This document shows, one piece after another, positions 1 through 8,697 of a stretch of 64,000 nt of DNA. The DNA lies in contig NZ_CP104174.1 in the NCBI RefSeq assembly GCF_025200925.1, forward strand, positions 1,116,001 through 1,180,000, read 5' to 3'. Source of the DNA: Bradyrhizobium sp. CB1015 (GTDB taxonomy: Bacteria > Pseudomonadota > Alphaproteobacteria > Rhizobiales > Xanthobacteraceae). The translations under genes were made by a program, and so were the position numbers. The notes beneath the pieces were generated by a model. It was not told the DNA's origin. It saw nothing but the letters and a program-made list of their open reading frames with translations, and searched no databases. Numbering within the stretch: the first letter of the stretch is position 1; every line of letters begins with the position of its first letter.

Positions 1-1118
<1,118 letters not shown>

Positions 1119-1133
1119 GCTGACCTCTCCTCT

Positions 1134-1236
1134 CGTCATTCCGGGGCGACGCGCAGCGTCGAACCCGGAATCCATTTCGCCGCGCGTACTGACGCCCGAT
1201 GGATCGGGCTCGCGCTTCGCGCGCCCCGGAATGACG
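1134..1236. repeat. REP-like intergenic palindrome (GTCATTCCGGGG family)
   Basis: The outer arms CGTCATTCCGGGGCG and CGCCCCGGAATGACG are inverted repeats enclosing a shorter internal hairpin (gcgacgcgcagcgtcg). The same outer arms recur near 60790-60871 and 62145-62242. It sits just after aspA and may act as an mRNA 3' stabiliser or weak terminator; that function is inferred. Confidence 0.75.
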
Positions 1237-1300
1237 GAGAGCGAATTCCGCGCCTAGGAATTGCGCGAACGGCCTCCGCTGCGGCGCCAAAACGCAATAC

Positions 1301-1330
1301 TTGACAGTGGAAAGATTGCCTTGTTGGTAT
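1301..1330 (+). promoter_or_regulatory. possible sigma70-type promoter of the nitronate monooxygenase gene
   Basis: A perfect -35 hexamer TTGACA (1301-1306) is followed at 18 bases by a weak -10 (TGGTAT, 1325-1330), about 45 bases before the start codon. The -10 is poor, so the call is tentative. Confidence 0.35.
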
Positions 1331-1374
1331 GGTGCCCAACCTTCCATTGACCGCCAGAAGAGGATCGTTCCGCA

Positions 1375-2343
1375 ATGTCCATGCCTGCCCTGTTCAAGGG
1401 GCGCCTGTCGATCCCCGTGATCGGCTCGCCGCTCTTCATCATCTCGGTGCCCGATCTCGTGATCGCGCAATGCAAGGCGGGTGTGGTCGGCTCGTTTCCG
1501 GCGCTGAATGCGCGGCCGCCGGAGCTGCTCGACGAATGGCTGGCGCGGATCACCGAAGAGCTCGCGGCCTATGACCGCGCCCATCCCGACAAGCCGTCGG
1601 CGCCGTTCGCGGTGAACCAGATCGTGCACAAGTCGAACAACCGGCTCGAGCACGACATGCAGCTCTGCGCCAAGTACAAGGTGCCGATGATCATCTCCTC
1701 GCTCGGCGCCCGCGAGGAGCTGAACCAGGCCGTGCACGGCTGGGGCGGCATCATCTTCCACGACGTGATCAACCAGAAATTCGCGCACAAGGCGATCGAG
1801 AAGGGCGCCGACGGCCTGATCCTGGTCGCGGCCGGTGCCGGCGGCCATGCCGGCACCATCTCGCCGCTGGCCTTCGTGGCCGAGACGCGCAAGTGGTTCG
1901 ACGGCCCGATCGCGCTGTCGGGTGCGATCGGCAACGGCAAGGCGATCCGCGCCGCGCGCATCTTGGGGGCCGACTTCGCCTATATCGGCTCGGCCTTCAT
2001 CGCGACCAAAGAGGCCAATGCGGCCGAGAAGTACAAGGAGATGATCGCGGGCTCGAGCGCCGACGACATCGTCTATTCCAATCTCTTCACCGGCGTGCAC
2101 GGCAATTATCTGAAGCCCTCGATCCTGGCCGCAGGCATGGACCCCGATAATCTGCCGACGTCCGATCCCTCCAAGATGAACTTCGGCACCGACGCCTCCG
2201 GCGAGCGCGCCAAGCCGAAGGCCTGGAAGGAGATCTGGGGAAGCGGCCAGGGCATCGGCAGCATTGACAAGGTCGTGCCGGCGGCCGAGCTGATCGCGCG
2301 CTTCAAGAAGGAATACGAGGAAGCGATCGATCCGCCGCTGTGA
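1375..2343 (+). CDS. nitronate monooxygenase family flavoprotein
   Basis: FMN-dependent TIM-barrel enzyme of the 2-nitropropane dioxygenase/nitronate monooxygenase family, which oxidises alkyl nitronates such as propionate-3-nitronate. The protein has 322 residues, within the family range. The N-terminal GSPLFIIS strand, the phosphate-binding LSGAIGNG and GADFAYIGSAFIAT stretches are recognisable. The conserved AGGHxG-type motif appears as GAGGHAG with His158, the expected catalytic base. It lies 22 bases upstream of a thioesterase gene and is probably cotranscribed with it. A diverged paralogue follows at 3745. The true substrate is not evident. Confidence 0.88.
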   Translation: MSMPALFKGRLSIPVIGSPLFIISVPDLVIAQCKAGVVGSFPALNARPPELLDEWLARITEELAAYDRAHPDKPSAPFAVNQIVHKSNNRLEHDMQLCAKYKVPMIISSLGAREELNQAVHGWGGIIFHDVINQKFAHKAIEKGADGLILVAAGAGGHAGTISPLAFVAETRKWFDGPIALSGAIGNGKAIRAARILGADFAYIGSAFIATKEANAAEKYKEMIAGSSADDIVYSNLFTGVHGNYLKPSILAAGMDPDNLPTSDPSKMNFGTDASGERAKPKAWKEIWGSGQGIGSIDKVVPAAELIARFKKEYEEAIDPPL

Positions 2344-2365
2344 TCGCTCCCAGATTGCGTGCAGC

Positions 2366-3139
2366 ATGACCGCCATCTACCGCGTCGACGGCAACAACGT
2401 CATCACCAGCCCCGATGCGGCCGGTCCCTGGGACCGGCGCATGCAGCACGGCTCGGCGCCGGCATCGCTGGTGACGTGGGCGGCTGAGCGTATCCCGACG
2501 CCGGTACAGATGGACGTCGCGCGCGTGACCATCGATCTGATGCGCCCGGTGCCCGTGGCGCCGCTCACGATCGCGACCGAGGTCTTGCGCGAGGGCCGCA
2601 AGATCCAGCTCTGCGGAATCAAGCTGCTCGCCGACGGCGTGCAGGTGGTCGGCGCCACCGTGCTGAAGATCAGGCGCCAGGAGCTGACGCTGCCCGACGA
2701 GGTCGAGGAGCTGCCGGTCACGTTGCCCTCGCCGGAGGATTCGTTGGTCGAGGACGGTCACGCCGCCACCAGCCCGTTCGTGCGATCGGTCTCGATGCGC
2801 GCCGCGCGCGGCCGCTTCGGCCACGCCGGTGCGGGCGCGATCTGGTTTCGCGTCGACCATCCGCTGATCGAAGGCGAGGCCATCTCGCAGGCGATGCGCG
2901 CCGTGGTCGCGGCCGATTTCTCCAACGGCACCGCCTCGACGCTCGACTTCCGCGCCTGGACCTACATCAACGCCGATCTCACCGTGAGCTTTGCGCGCCA
3001 GCCGGTCGGCGAGTGGATCCTGCTCGACGGCGATTCCTGGATCGGCCCCGACGGCGCGGGCCTTGCGATGTCGCGCCTCGCCGACCGCCAGGGCTATTTC
3101 GGCCGCGCGGTGCAGAGTCTCGTAATCGAGAAGCGGTGA
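2366..3139 (+). CDS. thioesterase superfamily (double hotdog) protein
   Basis: Predicted cytoplasmic acyl-CoA thioesterase-like protein of 257 residues, long enough for two hotdog domains. The N-terminal half has MQHGSAPASLVTWAAER, resembling the opening of TesB-like proteins, followed by strands ending RPVPVAPLTIATEVLREGR. The C-terminal half carries TYINADLTVSFARQPVGEW and the conserved GLAMSRLADRQGYFGRAVQSL tail typical of acyl-CoA thioesterase-like proteins. It follows the nitronate monooxygenase after 22 bases. The acyl substrate is unknown. Confidence 0.78.
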   Translation: MTAIYRVDGNNVITSPDAAGPWDRRMQHGSAPASLVTWAAERIPTPVQMDVARVTIDLMRPVPVAPLTIATEVLREGRKIQLCGIKLLADGVQVVGATVLKIRRQELTLPDEVEELPVTLPSPEDSLVEDGHAATSPFVRSVSMRAARGRFGHAGAGAIWFRVDHPLIEGEAISQAMRAVVAADFSNGTASTLDFRAWTYINADLTVSFARQPVGEWILLDGDSWIGPDGAGLAMSRLADRQGYFGRAVQSLVIEKR

Positions 3140-3380
3140 CCGGCGCTATGGCGCGATCAGCGGGCGCTGCTCGTGCCTCATTCTCACCGTCATGCCCCGG
3201 CTTGACGGGGGCATCCAGTACGCCGCGGCCTCCCGATTCAACAACGACCGTCTCTGGGATACTGGATCGCCCGGTCTCCGCCGGGCGATGACACCGATCG
3301 TGTGAGAGCTATCTCGCGCATCGCGGCATCGAACGGCAGGCTTCCGCCGCCGCGGAAGGGATGCTTGGCATCCTGCCAGT
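3140..3380. repeat. intergenic region with REP-like palindrome
   Basis: An inverted repeat at about 3188-3294 starts CGTCATGCCCCGGC and ends CGGGCGATGACA, with an internal tact/agta-type dyad (catccagta ... tactggatc). It is a second subtype of the palindromic elements seen elsewhere in the window. No convincing protein-coding signal was seen here. Confidence 0.55.
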
Positions 3381-3479
3381 TCACACACCGTAGAAGATCT
3401 TGATCCCCCACAGCACCACGATGATAGCCGTGATCAACGTGATCGCGGCGACCGCACTTTCCAGGGAAGCGACTCTCAT
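3381..3479 (-). CDS. small single-pass membrane peptide, 32 residues
   Basis: This short reading frame runs from ATG at 3479 to TGA at 3381. It encodes MRVASLESAVAAIT followed by a hydrophobic core LITAIIVVLWGIKIF and a short tail YGV. A good ribosome-binding site (GGAGAG) lies 6 bases upstream of the ATG. The hydrophobic block with a short charged start fits a small inner-membrane peptide. No family is recognised. The evidence is the Shine-Dalgarno site plus a membrane helix; conservation was not tested. Confidence 0.5.
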   Translation of the reverse strand: MRVASLESAVAAITLITAIIVVLWGIKIFYGV

Positions 3480-3744
3480 TTCACTCTCCGCTTCCCCAGC
3501 CCCGTCAGCGGTCTAGTTGATTCCCCGATTCGCCGGCAATTGCGCGGGCATCGTCGTCGTAGACTCCGTTGCGTGCTGTGGTGCCGAAGCAACAACGACA
3601 CCGTAGAATCCCGGAGTATTTACCCCATCATCCGGTCCCGCCCGCTCCAGAAGTCCGCGCGCAGCACCTTTGCCACAAGCCGGGGACGACGCTAGCACAG
3701 AGACTGCGGGAGGAAACGACAACGCCCGCGAGAGGGAGGCATGC
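3480..3744. other. intergenic region without recognised gene
   Basis: This interval separates the small minus-strand peptide gene from the second nitronate monooxygenase. It contains only short unlikely reading frames. The last 20 bases carry the ribosome-binding site AGGGAGG that sets the downstream start at 3745. Confidence 0.5.
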
Positions 3745-4710
3745 ATGCCATCGGATCGACTGCAACGATTCCGCGATCGTCTCGCGCTGCCGCTGATCGC
3801 GGCGCCGATGTTTCTGGTATCGGGCGTCGAGTTCACGATCGCGGCCTGCCGCAACGGGGTGATCGGCAGCTTCCCGACCGCGAATTGCCGCAGCGCGGAC
3901 CAGCTCGATGAATGGCTGACCGCGATCGCAACGCGGTTGCGCCGCCACGAAGATCAGGCCGGCCGCAGGGCCGCGCCGCTTTGTCCGAACCTGATCGTGC
4001 ACCGCTCCAATGCGCGGCTGGAGCAGGATCTTGCCGTACTGTTGCGGCACAGGCCGGAGATCGTCATCACGTCGGTCGGCTCGCCCGCGCCCGTGTTGAA
4101 GCCGCTGCACGATGCCGGGGCGCTGGTGCTGGCGGACGTCGCTTCCATCCGCCATGCCGAACGCGCGGCAGAAGCAGGCGCCGACGGGTTGGTGCTGCTC
4201 ACCGCGGGCGCGGGCGGGCAGACCGGCTGGCTCAACCCGTTCGCCTTCGTCCGCGCCGTCCGTGCATTCTACGATGGCATCATCGTGCTCGCGGGCGGCA
4301 TCAGCGACGGCTACGCGCTGCAGGCCGCCGAAGTGCTCGGCTGCGATCTCGCCTATATGGGCACCAGGTTCATCGCAACGCGCGAGAGCATGGCGGACGA
4401 GCGTCACAAGCAGATGCTGGTCGAGTGCAGCGCCGACGACATCTTGCTCACCACCGCGTTCACAGGACTTCAGACCAGCATGCTGAGGCCGTCCATCGTG
4501 GCCGCCGGGCTCGATCCCGACGATCTGCCGGCGCGCGGCGCGATTGACATCGCTGAGGATATCGACGTCGCCGCGCGCGAAAGCCGTCCCAAACGCTGGC
4601 GCGACATCTGGAGCGGCGGGCATTCGACCTCCGGTGTCACCGAGGTGCTCGCGGTCGACGATCTCGTCGCGCGCACCATCGCGGAATATCGCGAGGCGGG
4701 CGGGCGGTAG
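3745..4710 (+). CDS. nitronate monooxygenase-like protein lacking the catalytic histidine
   Basis: Paralogue of the protein at 1375-2343, sharing its layout (IGSFPTAN, IVHRSNARLEQD, GADGLVLLTAGAGG, GCDLAYMGTRFIAT, RPSIVAAGLDPDDLP). The ATG at 3745 is chosen because AGGGAGG lies just upstream; this gives 321 residues, matching the paralogue. At the position of the catalytic His158 of the paralogue (GAGGHAG) this protein has Gln159 (GAGGQTG). It may therefore catalyse a different flavin-dependent reaction or have lost nitronate oxidation. The fold assignment is firm; the activity is uncertain. Confidence 0.82.
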   Translation: MPSDRLQRFRDRLALPLIAAPMFLVSGVEFTIAACRNGVIGSFPTANCRSADQLDEWLTAIATRLRRHEDQAGRRAAPLCPNLIVHRSNARLEQDLAVLLRHRPEIVITSVGSPAPVLKPLHDAGALVLADVASIRHAERAAEAGADGLVLLTAGAGGQTGWLNPFAFVRAVRAFYDGIIVLAGGISDGYALQAAEVLGCDLAYMGTRFIATRESMADERHKQMLVECSADDILLTTAFTGLQTSMLRPSIVAAGLDPDDLPARGAIDIAEDIDVAARESRPKRWRDIWSGGHSTSGVTEVLAVDDLVARTIAEYREAGGR

Positions 4711-4846
4711 CGTCGTCGCCGCTCCCACGGTGCATCGGACACGGTTAATCCCGCATGCCTCCGGCCCGCCCCACTTAACGGCGGATTAACCATCGCCAGC
4801 CAAGAATCCCCCTCGTGGCCGCCAATCAGGACGAGAGGGACAGGCG

Positions 4847-5095
4847 ATGGACTTCAACTATCTCAATGACAAAACAGCTGCGACCATGGACGAGATCCGC
4901 GTCCGCGTCGCCCGTGCACTGGCCCGCCACCCGCTGTGCCGCAACGTCCGTTTCGACATCGTCAGCGTCCCCCGGACCCGCCGCGGCGGTAATTGGACGG
5001 TGACGCTGCAATCGGTCGAGCCGCGTGCGGTCTGGGAGGCCTCGGAGATCGTGGCCGATATCCAGGACGCCTATGATCTTGCGGCGGCGGCCTGA
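4847..5095 (+). CDS. hypothetical protein, 82 residues
   Basis: A small soluble protein with an acidic/basic mixed composition and no signal peptide or membrane helix. The sequence starts MDFNYLNDKTAATMDEIRVR and contains a CRNVRFDIVSV...GGNWTVTLQSVEP core that looks like an alternating strand pair. The start is supported by GAGAGGGACAGG 5-14 bases upstream. No function is recognised. Confidence 0.65.
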   Translation: MDFNYLNDKTAATMDEIRVRVARALARHPLCRNVRFDIVSVPRTRRGGNWTVTLQSVEPRAVWEASEIVADIQDAYDLAAAA

Positions 5096-5227
5096 TTTTG
5101 CCGGGGTTTCCGGGCGATGTCGCCGTAGTCCACGCGATTGCCGCCGCAATGGCCCGGTTCAGCCTTAATTATCGCCCAGTTGCCGGGCAGTGATCACGTC
5201 GACTTGAAGTCGGACGCGGAGAGACGT

Positions 5228-5941
5228 TTGTCCAAAGCCATCACCATCGTCGCGCTGACCTGTTTCCTCGTCCTCGGCGCCGCCACCACCGCCATCCTCG
5301 GCCGCGACAGCGTTCCCAGCGTCAGTGCCGAGATGATCGCCGAGACTCCCCCGCCCAAGCCGCTCGCAACCAACCGCGCCGCCAAGGCCGACCGTCTGGT
5401 TCCGACGCTCGCGCTGGCCTCGGCCGCGTTCGAGCCGGTCCAGGTCGCCGCCGACAAGCTGGCGCAGGCACCGGTCCTGACCGAGCCGCTGCGTCAGGCC
5501 TTCGCCGCCGCCACGCCCTCCGATTTCCCGATGCCGAAGCCGAGCGCACACGAGGCGCCGGCGGCGGCCGAGGTTCCGGCCGTCGAAGTTCCGGCCAAGC
5601 CGAAAGTCGTCGCCAAGCCGCAGCTGCAAAAGTCCTATTCGCTGCTGTCCGACGTGCAGATCGCGGGCATCAGGGATCGCCTGAAACTCTCCTCGTCTCA
5701 GGAATATTACTGGCCCTCGGTCGAAACCGCGCTACGCAACGTCGCCCGCAAGATCCAGGCGAACAGGCTGTCGAATCCGAATGCGCCGCCCAGCGCGCAG
5801 ATCGATCCGAATTGCGACGAGGTGCAGCAGCTGAAGTCGGCCGCGATGCCGCTGTTGTTCCAGCTTCGTGACGACCAGAAGGAAGAAGTGCGCAAGCTCG
5901 CCCGCCTGATCGGGCTCGAGAAGGTCGCGCAGCAGATCTGA
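5228..5941 (+). CDS. envelope hypothetical protein with NRAAKADRL motif
   Basis: The chosen start is TTG at 5228, preceded by GCGGAGAG; this places the hydrophobic stretch AITIVALTCFLVLGAATTAIL at the N-terminus as a signal anchor. A Pro/Ala/Glu/Lys-rich middle region contains NRAAKADRL, a motif also found in the secreted protein at 47546. The C-terminal half is helical (DVQIAGIRDRLKLSSSQEYYWPSVETALRNVARKI), resembling helical periplasmic segments common in Bradyrhizobium proteins. No catalytic motif is seen. An upstream ATG at 5138 in the same frame is less likely because it lacks a ribosome-binding site. Confidence 0.7.
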   Translation: MSKAITIVALTCFLVLGAATTAILGRDSVPSVSAEMIAETPPPKPLATNRAAKADRLVPTLALASAAFEPVQVAADKLAQAPVLTEPLRQAFAAATPSDFPMPKPSAHEAPAAAEVPAVEVPAKPKVVAKPQLQKSYSLLSDVQIAGIRDRLKLSSSQEYYWPSVETALRNVARKIQANRLSNPNAPPSAQIDPNCDEVQQLKSAAMPLLFQLRDDQKEEVRKLARLIGLEKVAQQI

Positions 5942-5977
5942 TACGCGCGGTTCCTCGTCGAGGAGCCGCAGCCCTCA

Positions 5978-6003
5978 GGAACATCTGGCAATCCCCACGC
6001 GTT
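5978..6003 (+). promoter_or_regulatory. EcfG-type (general stress response) promoter
   Basis: GGAAC at 5978-5982, a 17-base spacer, then CGTT at 6000-6003. This is an exact match to the alphaproteobacterial EcfG consensus GGAAC-N16/17-CGTT. It lies 28 bases upstream of the start codon at 6031 and in the same orientation. The cognate sigma factor is encoded in this window at 35137. Confidence 0.72.
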
Positions 6004-6030
6004 GCCCGCTCCAAAAGAGGGAGTGGATGA

Positions 6031-6720
6031 ATGCGCGCCTCGACAGCCTATTTTGTCGGTGCCGGAACCATTATCGCGGCCATCGCCATTGGTCTCGGTG
6101 GCGGTATCGTTGCCGGCAACATCATGAATCCCGTGGCGTCCAAGCAGGGGCCGGACACCAGCAAGGTGGCGCAGCGCACGGCAACAGCAACTCCGGCGAC
6201 GACGAACGCTCCCTCCGAGCGCGTGAACTATCTCACCGGCTCGCAAGCCTTCGGCGCGATGATCGCAGCGCCCGCGCAGGCCGAAGCAAAGCCTGAAGCC
6301 GCAAAGCCCGACACGCAAGCCACGCAGGCGAATGCTGGAGCGGCGGCGCCGCAGCCCTCGCAAGCCGCCGCGGCCGTCGAGCCGCCCAAGCCCGCCCCTG
6401 CATCGTCGCCACAGACCGCAAGGCCTGCCGAGCAGCAGGCCTCGACCGAGCCGTCATCCTCCTCGAACAACGCTTATGCCAAGGCGAGGGATTCCGACGT
6501 GAAGCGCGCCGCGTCCGAACGGCGCCGAGCCGAGCGTCGCGAACGCTGGGCCGAGCGCCGCCATTATTACGAGTCCCGCGAGGCACGCGGCATGCGCGAC
6601 CGCACCGATTGGGATGACGTCGCACGCAACATCCGCGAGGATTCCGATGCGCGCGATGTCGCGAGCCGGCCGCGCGGCGGCTACCCCCAGATCAGGCTGT
6701 TCGGGCCTGACGACGATTAG
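6031..6720 (+). CDS. membrane-anchored Pro/Ala-rich protein, probable stress-regulated
   Basis: The 229-residue protein has an N-terminal membrane helix (YFVGAGTIIAAIAIGLGGGIVAG), then an Ala/Pro/Gln/Glu-rich low-complexity linker at about residues 50-140. The basic, Arg-rich C-terminal part (SERRRAERRERWAERRHYYE) ends in a short acidic tail (FGPDDD). It probably sits in the inner membrane with a long periplasmic tail. GAGGGAGTGG precedes the ATG at 6031. An EcfG-type promoter lies directly upstream, so induction by general stress is expected. No enzymatic domain is recognised. Confidence 0.7.
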   Translation: MRASTAYFVGAGTIIAAIAIGLGGGIVAGNIMNPVASKQGPDTSKVAQRTATATPATTNAPSERVNYLTGSQAFGAMIAAPAQAEAKPEAAKPDTQATQANAGAAAPQPSQAAAAVEPPKPAPASSPQTARPAEQQASTEPSSSSNNAYAKARDSDVKRAASERRRAERRERWAERRHYYESREARGMRDRTDWDDVARNIREDSDARDVASRPRGGYPQIRLFGPDDD

Positions 6721-6778
6721 CACCTGATGCGGGAATCGGGCTGCAAGCGGAGCAGCCGCGCCAGCATCTTCGCGACTG

Positions 6779-8335
6779 TTACATCATTCCCGCGCGCCTC
6801 AGGCCTTGGAGGTAATGCGCGCGATCCTCTTCCCGCAACATCGGCAGCTCGCGCGTGATCCAGGCAAGCGAAACCTCGGGCTGGGTGCGGCGCAGGCCTT
6901 CCAAGGCGGATGCCGCGAGGGCGGGATCGCCGAGCATGCCGGCGGCCGCCGTCAGCACGCGGTGTGCGCCGACGAAATCTCCGCGCTGGCGCATCGATTC
7001 CCGAGCCATCTGCACGGCGCCCCCGTAGTCATGGCCGACGAACCGGGCATAGGCCGCAACCCCGCAATAGATCGCCGCGAGCGGGTCGCGCGGGCTCAGC
7101 CTCAGCGCGCGGCGGGCGGCGGCATCGCCGTCCTGCCAACGTCCGGCATAGCACAGCGTCACGCCGTGGAAGGCATGGGCCATCGCGAAATTCGGATTGA
7201 GCCGCAAGGCCAGCTCGAATTCAGCCAGCGCGTCGTCGAAACGACGGCGGAACAGGTAGGTGTAAGCAAGGCCGTGATGGGCCCAGGCATCCTCGCGATC
7301 GGCCTCCACCGCCGCGAGCGCCGCACGCTCGGCGACGGGTATGGAGGCAGCCATGTCGGCCCAGCCCATATGCGCGCCGAAGATATGGCTGGTCGCGAGC
7401 AGGCCCAGCGCCTTGCCATAGGCGGGATCGATCGCCACCGCTTCTTCCAGCAGCTTTTGCGCGGCGGCATTGTCCTCGCGGGTGATGCGCCAATAATGCG
7501 ACAGCGCGCGCATCACGAGGTCCCATGCATCCAGGCTGCCCGGCGGCTTCTGCTGGGCCCGGAAGCTTTCGGCGGCATAGAGCTGGGGCTCGATGGCGGC
7601 GACGATCGCTTCCGTGATCTCGTCCTGCACGGCGAAGATATCGGCGAGCTCGCGGTCGTAGCGTTCGGCCCAGAGATGGCTGCCGGTCGAGACGTCGTTG
7701 AGCTGGGCCGAGATGCGCACCCGTTCGCCGCTCCGCCGCACGCTGCCTTCGACCACGTAGCGCACCCCGAGCTCCCGCGCGACCTCGTGGATGTGCACGG
7801 CGCGGCCCTTGTAGACGAAGGAGGAGTTGCGCGCGACGACGAAGAACCAGCGCAGCTTCGACAGCGCGGTGATGATGTCCTCGCTGATGCCGTCGGAGAA
7901 ATAATCCTGCTCGGCCTCGCCGCTCATATTGGTGAAGGGCAGCACGGCGATCGCGGGCCGCTCGGGCAGCGCGAAGGCCGCCTGCGGCGGGCTGATACGG
8001 ACGGGCCCCGGCGCGACCGTGCTGATTTGTGTCTGGACATCGCCGACGAAGCGAAAACCCTTCCGCGTGATGGTGCGGATCAGCGACTGGCTCACGCCAT
8101 TGTCGCCGATCGCCTTGCGCGCCGCGTTGATCCGGCTGGTCAGGGTGGATTCGGAGACGCTGCGCCCGTGCCAGATCTTGTCGATCAGCTCGTCCTTGCT
8201 GACGACCCGGTCGCGGTTCTGCATGAGGTGGACGACGAGGTCGAAAACCTGCGGTTCCACGGCAATGGGAACCTGCTCGCGGCTCAGCTCGCGCCGGTCG
8301 GTGTCGAGAACGTGGTCCTGGAACAGAAACTGCAC
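6779..8335 (-). CDS. winged-helix (CadC/OmpR-type) regulator with TPR domain
   Basis: The 518-residue protein has an N-terminal Trans_reg_C winged helix (about residues 1-105; DRVVSKDELIDKIW, SVSESTLTSRINAARKAIGD). A central domain of the type found with CyaA/adenylate-cyclase-like regulators follows (AIAVLPFTNMSGEAEQDYFSDGISEDI, about 128-260), then TPR-like helices to the C-terminus. No transmembrane helix is evident, unlike CadC itself. It is transcribed divergently from the lyase gene at 8698 and may regulate it; that is inference from position. The inducing signal is unknown. Confidence 0.85.
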   Translation of the reverse strand: MQFLFQDHVLDTDRRELSREQVPIAVEPQVFDLVVHLMQNRDRVVSKDELIDKIWHGRSVSESTLTSRINAARKAIGDNGVSQSLIRTITRKGFRFVGDVQTQISTVAPGPVRISPPQAAFALPERPAIAVLPFTNMSGEAEQDYFSDGISEDIITALSKLRWFFVVARNSSFVYKGRAVHIHEVARELGVRYVVEGSVRRSGERVRISAQLNDVSTGSHLWAERYDRELADIFAVQDEITEAIVAAIEPQLYAAESFRAQQKPPGSLDAWDLVMRALSHYWRITREDNAAAQKLLEEAVAIDPAYGKALGLLATSHIFGAHMGWADMAASIPVAERAALAAVEADREDAWAHHGLAYTYLFRRRFDDALAEFELALRLNPNFAMAHAFHGVTLCYAGRWQDGDAAARRALRLSPRDPLAAIYCGVAAYARFVGHDYGGAVQMARESMRQRGDFVGAHRVLTAAAGMLGDPALAASALEGLRRTQPEVSLAWITRELPMLREEDRAHYLQGLRRAGMM

Positions 8336-8697
8336 GTCGAAAACTCAGGCCTCATTGCGAAATCGGGCAAACAAACAAAATGAAATTTGGGTCGAAAACC
8401 ATGTGTCTGCCGAAGGGGGCGCTTGGTTCATCGCAATCGCGTGATGGCAGCCATGCCGCTTTCGGAGGGGAATACAACCGCAGCTGGAATGTTGCGGTCG
8501 TGGGCCGCCGAGATCTCTCACCGCAACTGATCCGTCATCCCCGCGCAACTGCTTCGCGGTTGCGCGGGGATGACGGGCGATGGCGCGACGCTTTCCGGGA
8601 GGGACGAATGTGTGGCGAAACTGCGAATGTCCATTGCCGAGCGGGGCGGCCTGCGTAAGCTGTCGCCCACACAAAACACCAACCACGAAGAAACGCC
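8336..8697. repeat. divergent intergenic region with 17-bp perfect inverted repeat
   Basis: This 362-base gap lies between the divergent regulator and lyase genes. It holds a perfect palindrome with arms CGTCATCCCCGCGCAAC (8533-8549) and its complement (8559-8575) around a 9-base loop, one of the REP-like elements of the window. Promoters of both genes must lie here, but no convincing -35/-10 pair was picked out. Confidence 0.7.

Noticed and set aside
6806..8383. 525-codon plus-strand frame opposite the CadC-like regulator
   Set aside because: The minus strand encodes a complete winged-helix/TPR protein; the plus-strand product lacks domains.
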